A DNA stretch of 64,000 nucleotides from Hippopus hippopus (taxonomy: Eukaryota; Mollusca; Bivalvia; Cardiida; Cardiidae). Position 1 is the first letter of the stretch; the number at the start of each line of letters is the position of its first letter. The translations under genes were made by a program, and so were the position numbers. The notes below the pieces were generated by a model. The model worked only from the letters and a program-made list of their open reading frames with translations. It did no database searches and was not told where the DNA came from. The DNA lies in contig OX328104.1 in NCBI GenBank assembly GCA_946811185.2, forward strand, positions 51,444,505 through 51,508,504, read 5' to 3'. Shown here piece after piece: positions 60,902-64,000 of the stretch.

Positions 60902-63746
60902 CTGGAAAAATGTGAAAATTCATGTAAAATGTATTTACTCCCTACCGAAATTTAATGATTCCATACTTTGACAATCCTTGAGACTAAGGCTTTAAAAACA
61001 TGATGGGAAAAGGAGAAAATTTTCTCCTTTAACCATAATGTTTTCTATCATTTTGTCATTTTCACAAATGCTTAAACATTTGAGCAACAATTACTTTGTA
61101 ACTTTCAATATGGACGATTCTCAAATTTTGTCACTTGGTTAAAATTTAATATTTTCAACTTGAAGATTTCTGAACAAATGAAATGTACATGTCAAAGTCA
61201 GAAAAGACCTAACTGTCACATTTAGGGTGTTTCAGCCAAAAATATTTTGTATCGTATGGGACCCAGTGAAACCAAGATCAGGGTCAGTATTTACCAACCA
61301 TTCTTAAGAACATTCTTAGTCTTATTCTTAAGAATTTTCTAAATTTAAAAGTAATCCAACTTCTGATTAGCTAAACCAAATGGTAAAGCCTATCAGAAGT
61401 TGTGTTACTTTCTAAATCCAGAATTACATAAAGAATGTTCTTAAGTATAGTTGGTGAATATAAGGCAAGACTGCACAATCTGCAGTTGTGCACCACTGTT
61501 CGCTACTTTGAGTTCCCATGCAAACACTTATCAATGACCTGTCCTTTTTATTTGCTCTTCTAAAGTAACAATTTCTTAATTCTTTAATAGACAGCAAGAT
61601 ATTGGACTTGTTCAAATTGAAAGGATTTGTCTTTGAAGGAGTAGAAAGCATTGTGGGAATAGGAGGAAATGCTTGTTACAAGCATTTCCTCCTTTTCCCA
61701 CAATGTTTTCCCACAAAGTTTTCAAAGCAATCTTTTACTAGGTCATTAAAACTCAGGGTTGTGTGGTAGTGGGCTATTGCAATAAACTCACCAGTCGTGT
61801 TAAGGAATGTATAGCAGACAACAGAGGCGTAGTTGTCACCTTGACACATGTGATCCACCAAACAGTCACTCACATCAGTCTCATCACCATGGCAACTGAT
61901 CTGCATAAAAATATAAATGCATTATTTCCAGCAAGCATATTTTTGTCTGTCAAATAGATTTTTTTTCTTCTCCTTTTGCTGCAGAGGTCCAGCATGCTCA
62001 ACAATTAAGGTGCTGCATTAGCAAACCAGAGATCCTTGATTTGATCCTGACCTGAAGCACTCTCATTTTCATGTGGGTGTTCTTGGTCAAGGCAATACAG
62101 AAACCAAGTCTAGAACTGGTCAGAACCATGAGAGACATGAAGTAAGTGATCTGTAACTATGATATGACTGATATAGTGTTGAAAGTAGCATAAAACACCA
62201 TTTAATCATTTTGCCTGACTGTTTTCACATTCTGCTGATTTAACTCTTTACCACAGGATCCAAAGCTTTAACGACCTTAACAAAGAAGGCTTTTGGAAAC
62301 CTAGTGGAAACTAGAGCTGTCACTGAATGTGACTTAATACCCCCGCCAGCGCTTTGACAGAAACAGGCAATTACTTGTACACAGACGGACACACGGATGG
62401 ACACACAGACAGACAAACTGACGGACAAACGGACAGACAGGCTGATTCCAGTATACCCCCGAAAATATTTGTTTTGCGGGGGTATAAAAACGGAAAAAAT
62501 GTTGGTAAGAAGCATTTTCTCCTATACCCACAAAGTTTTCTACCATATCATAAACAAGATCCATCATTTTAGCTTCAATTAAATTTTTGTCTGCTGATGC
62601 TCTGAATTTGGAGGAGTCCCAATATTTTGTCATGCAGTAAAGAGTTACTAACATGGACCATTAGATTATTAGGTCATCCATCAAATATAGAAGAAGCGAT
62701 GAACACATTTTCTCATACCATATATTTTAAGTATTATTCTTCATAACAAATTCATTCTTAGATCAGAGGATTTATAGTAAGTTTTTCCCAGATTTAAACT
62801 TAAATATCACTATAAAGAAGAGTAACATTTTGGTTATTAGATTGCACATTTTGTGTTGCCATTGGCAGTGAAAGGGTTTAGGCAAAACTGTTGTATTGTT
62901 GACAAAAAGATATAGCAGGAGTAATGCATAGAGGATATTAGTTTTTTCAGTGAAAGATTGAATTTATTAATTTTCATCAAGTGAACATCATTGGTAATAT
63001 TTTCACAAGTGAGGCAGCCAGGAGTGAAAACATTACTGATTATGTTCACAAGATGAAATAAATAGAGAATATTTGTTTATTTTGGTGAAAGATTGAAATT
63101 TATTTCATCGAGTGAACATCATCGGTAATATTTTCATGAGTGGCACAGCCACTGAAAAAAAATAAAAAAATATTCTATTAATTTCATGCTTCTAATCCCT
63201 TTTTTGAGGGGGACTCAGATCAATATCCAGTTCAGTTGTTTTTGGAAATTCCCCCTGGCGTACCCCCTCTGCATAACAGCGAATTTCAATATTCCGTGAA
63301 GCGCGAGAAGTGTAGGGTAAATTACGTCATATTTCCATCTGGTTGAATGGCACGCGCTGTTTACCTAGGCAACTAGTACGCAGGAACTGCTGTTTCTGCC
63401 TTAAATTGAAGAGTTAGAAAATAAAATCAGTATTTTTCACTGGTCATAACCATGAAATATTGAACAATTTCTCAATAAACTACCAAAAAGCATGAAATAA
63501 ATTACAAATATCTCAAGAAAAAATCAAAACCTCTTACTTTATGCGTATTAAGCAATGGGTATCCAGTCAGATCACCAAAGGAGGAGCATGCCAGGGCCTG
63601 CCCATCTCTGAAGCCCAACTCTCTACACACAACCGCAGCTGATGTATCGTTGAAACCGTCACAACATGCGGTGTACCACTGGTTGCCCTCGTACAGCAAC
63701 ACCCCACCTTGGTCTGTCTCACGACCAACTCCAGTGGAAAGTTTTA
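60183..63746 (-). CDS. Transmembrane SRCR-domain receptor with tyrosine-motif tail, 3' exons
   Basis: Three exons on the - strand (63746-63538, 61900-61792, 60901-60183) join in phase to give 344 residues of a type I membrane protein. An SRCR domain with eight visible cysteines is split over the first two exons. A proline-containing stalk (EPPIPAEKES) follows, then a helix of about 24 hydrophobic residues, a basic stop-transfer (KYRRKKK), and a tail of about 200 residues. The tail has two YxxL motifs (GYASL, GYSSL) with ten residues between them, YLNA and EYDN (YxN, Grb2-like), and YMQM (YxxM, PI3K-like). SRCR proteins often bind microbes or debris; phosphotyrosine signalling is my inference. 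Earlier exons and the signal peptide lie beyond the right edge. No orthologue name is assigned. Confidence 0.88.
60936..61150 (-). mobile_element. TTAA-1 MITE in the SRCR gene intron, old copy
   Basis: The hairpin has lost its core (GGAGAAAATTTTCTCC); both arms are diverged. Confidence 0.7.
61281..61463. mobile_element. 190-bp foldback element in the SRCR gene intron
   Basis: GGGTCAGTATTTACCAACC to AGTTGGTGAATATAAGG; the centre has drifted to CCAAATGGTAAAGCC. Confidence 0.8.
61574..61770 (+). mobile_element. TTAA-1 MITE between SRCR exons
   Basis: Much of arm A is lost; hairpin GCTTGTTACAAGC; the CCACAATGTTTT block is repeated. It ends 22 bp from the donor side of the exon at 61792. Confidence 0.78.
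61792..61900 (-). CDS. SRCR exon, second part of the domain
   Basis: The acceptor TTTTATGCAG and donor GTGAGT bound 36 codons plus one base. The peptide ISCHGDETDVSDCL and the closing NYASVVC give the last four cysteines of the SRCR fold. The final G joins AG of the next exon to make Glu. Confidence 0.9.
61983..62206 (+). mobile_element. Old SINE copy in the SRCR gene region
   Basis: A degraded tRNA-like head (GTCCAGCATGCTCAA), a GATTTGATCCTGACC B-box-like block, a partial core and the tail GTTGAAAGTAGCATAAAACA are all present. It lies in the intron between the two SRCR exons, antisense to that gene. Confidence 0.7.
62239..62646 (-). mobile_element. TTAA-1 MITE interrupted by another repeat
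   Basis: Arm B (TTAACTCTTTACCACAGGAT) is followed by a foreign 180 bp (62310-62488), then the right hairpin half and arm A to GTAAAGAGTTA. Confidence 0.82.
62310..62488. mobile_element. Repeat with TATACCCCCG ends inserted in a TTAA-1 copy
   Basis: ACTAGAGCTGTCACTGAATG starts it and GCGGGGGTATAA ends it; an ACGGACA-type simple run is inside. The host hairpin resumes directly after. Confidence 0.7.
62647..62937. other. No feature seen
   Basis: AT-rich intron sequence of the SRCR gene between two repeats. Confidence 0.5.
62938..63497 (-). mobile_element. Repeat family E in the SRCR gene
   Basis: It starts with a duplicated GTGAACATCATTGGTAATAT block and ends at ACTACCAAAAAGCATGAAA, 40 bp from the SRCR exon donor. 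Confidence 0.72.
63538..63746 (-). CDS. SRCR exon, first part of the domain
   Basis: The acceptor reads TATTTTAG and the donor GTAAGA on the - strand. Two bases plus 69 codons carry the SRCR opening: LLYEGNQWYTACCDGF, then AAVVCRELGF, the family's hallmark block. Cysteine occupies a position that is usually Asp in the CDDGW motif, giving an unusual Cys-Cys pair. The exon ends in phase 0 at NTHK. Confidence 0.9.
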
Positions 63747-63787
63747 CTAAAATAGAAATTACAGTAACTTCAGTTGAAAACTATAGT

Positions 63788-63990
63788 TAAGTCTTTACAA
63801 GATGACAAAGGTTTAGACTTGACGACACTGAAAGCATTTAAACATGACAAGTTAGATATGACTCAAACTAAGGGATATATCATTGAAAGGGTGGAAAACA
63901 TTGAGGTAAAAGAAGATAATGCTGGTTACCAGCATTTTCTCCTTTTACCACAATGTTTTCAACACTTGGGATTGAGTGGTAAAAGGTTCA
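63788..63990 (+). mobile_element. TTAA-1 MITE at the right edge
   Basis: TTAAGTCTTTACAAGATGAC at the left; the hairpin is good; part of arm B is deleted (AACACTTGGGATTGAGTGG). Confidence 0.82.
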
Positions 63991-64000
63991 GTCTTTAAAA

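Overview
The window is AT-rich animal nuclear DNA. Long introns, spliced exons with GT-AG borders, tRNA-headed SINEs, Tc1/mariner relics and very many short inverted-repeat elements all point that way. The repeat families look like those I associate with heterodont bivalve genomes, so a clam or mussel-like mollusc is my best guess; the species is not resolvable from sequence reading alone. There is no bacterial-type gene organisation, no CRISPR array, no rRNA and no stand-alone tRNA gene that I can support.

Two genes are supported, converging tail to tail. (1) On the + strand, nine coding exons between 13534 and 48802 encode the last 473 residues of a protein I recognise as LRRC49, a scaffold subunit of the tubulin polyglutamylase complex. 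Codon phase is continuous over all eight introns and the ninth exon ends in a TAG. The N-terminal leucine-rich repeats should lie upstream of the window. (2) On the - strand, three exons between 63746 and 60183 encode a scavenger-receptor cysteine-rich (SRCR) domain, a transmembrane helix and a 200-residue tyrosine-motif tail; its 5' exons lie beyond the right edge. Between the two stop codons are 11.4 kb of repeats plus one exon-like orphan ORF (53138-53352).

Everything else is mostly mobile DNA. The dominant element, called TTAA-1 here, is a roughly 230-bp inverted-repeat element (MITE) with TTAA at both ends, CCCTTTACC-type termini and a near-perfect central hairpin. I count about 70 full, nested or broken copies, something over a fifth of the window. 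Two smaller TTAA-ended families (TTAA-2, TTAA-3) share a different central palindrome. The TTAA ends, together with three nested insertions that occurred exactly at a TTAA, argue for piggyBac-type mobilisation; no piggyBac transposase is present here. Strand '+' for TTAA-1 means the arm reading TTAACTCTTTACCAAACGAC is on the left (arm A); arm B reads TTAACCCTTTACCACACAAT from the outside.

Other repeats: a nearly intact Tc1-like element with one in-frame stop (6090-7336), a decayed mariner 45 bp upstream of LRRC49 exon 7 (35352-36780), a hAT-like insertion inside a TTAA-1 copy (40399-41585), several tRNA-derived SINEs with clear target-site duplications, six copies of a 190-bp foldback family, four copies of a 260-bp MITE beginning AGCCATGCTCTG, two long ACGCCCGTC elements with internal tandem monomers, three GGAC-tailed elements, a 21-bp minisatellite, and single large foldbacks. 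I see no enzymatic pathway or defence system shared between neighbouring genes; the notable biology is the receptor tail and the structure of the TTAA-1 population.
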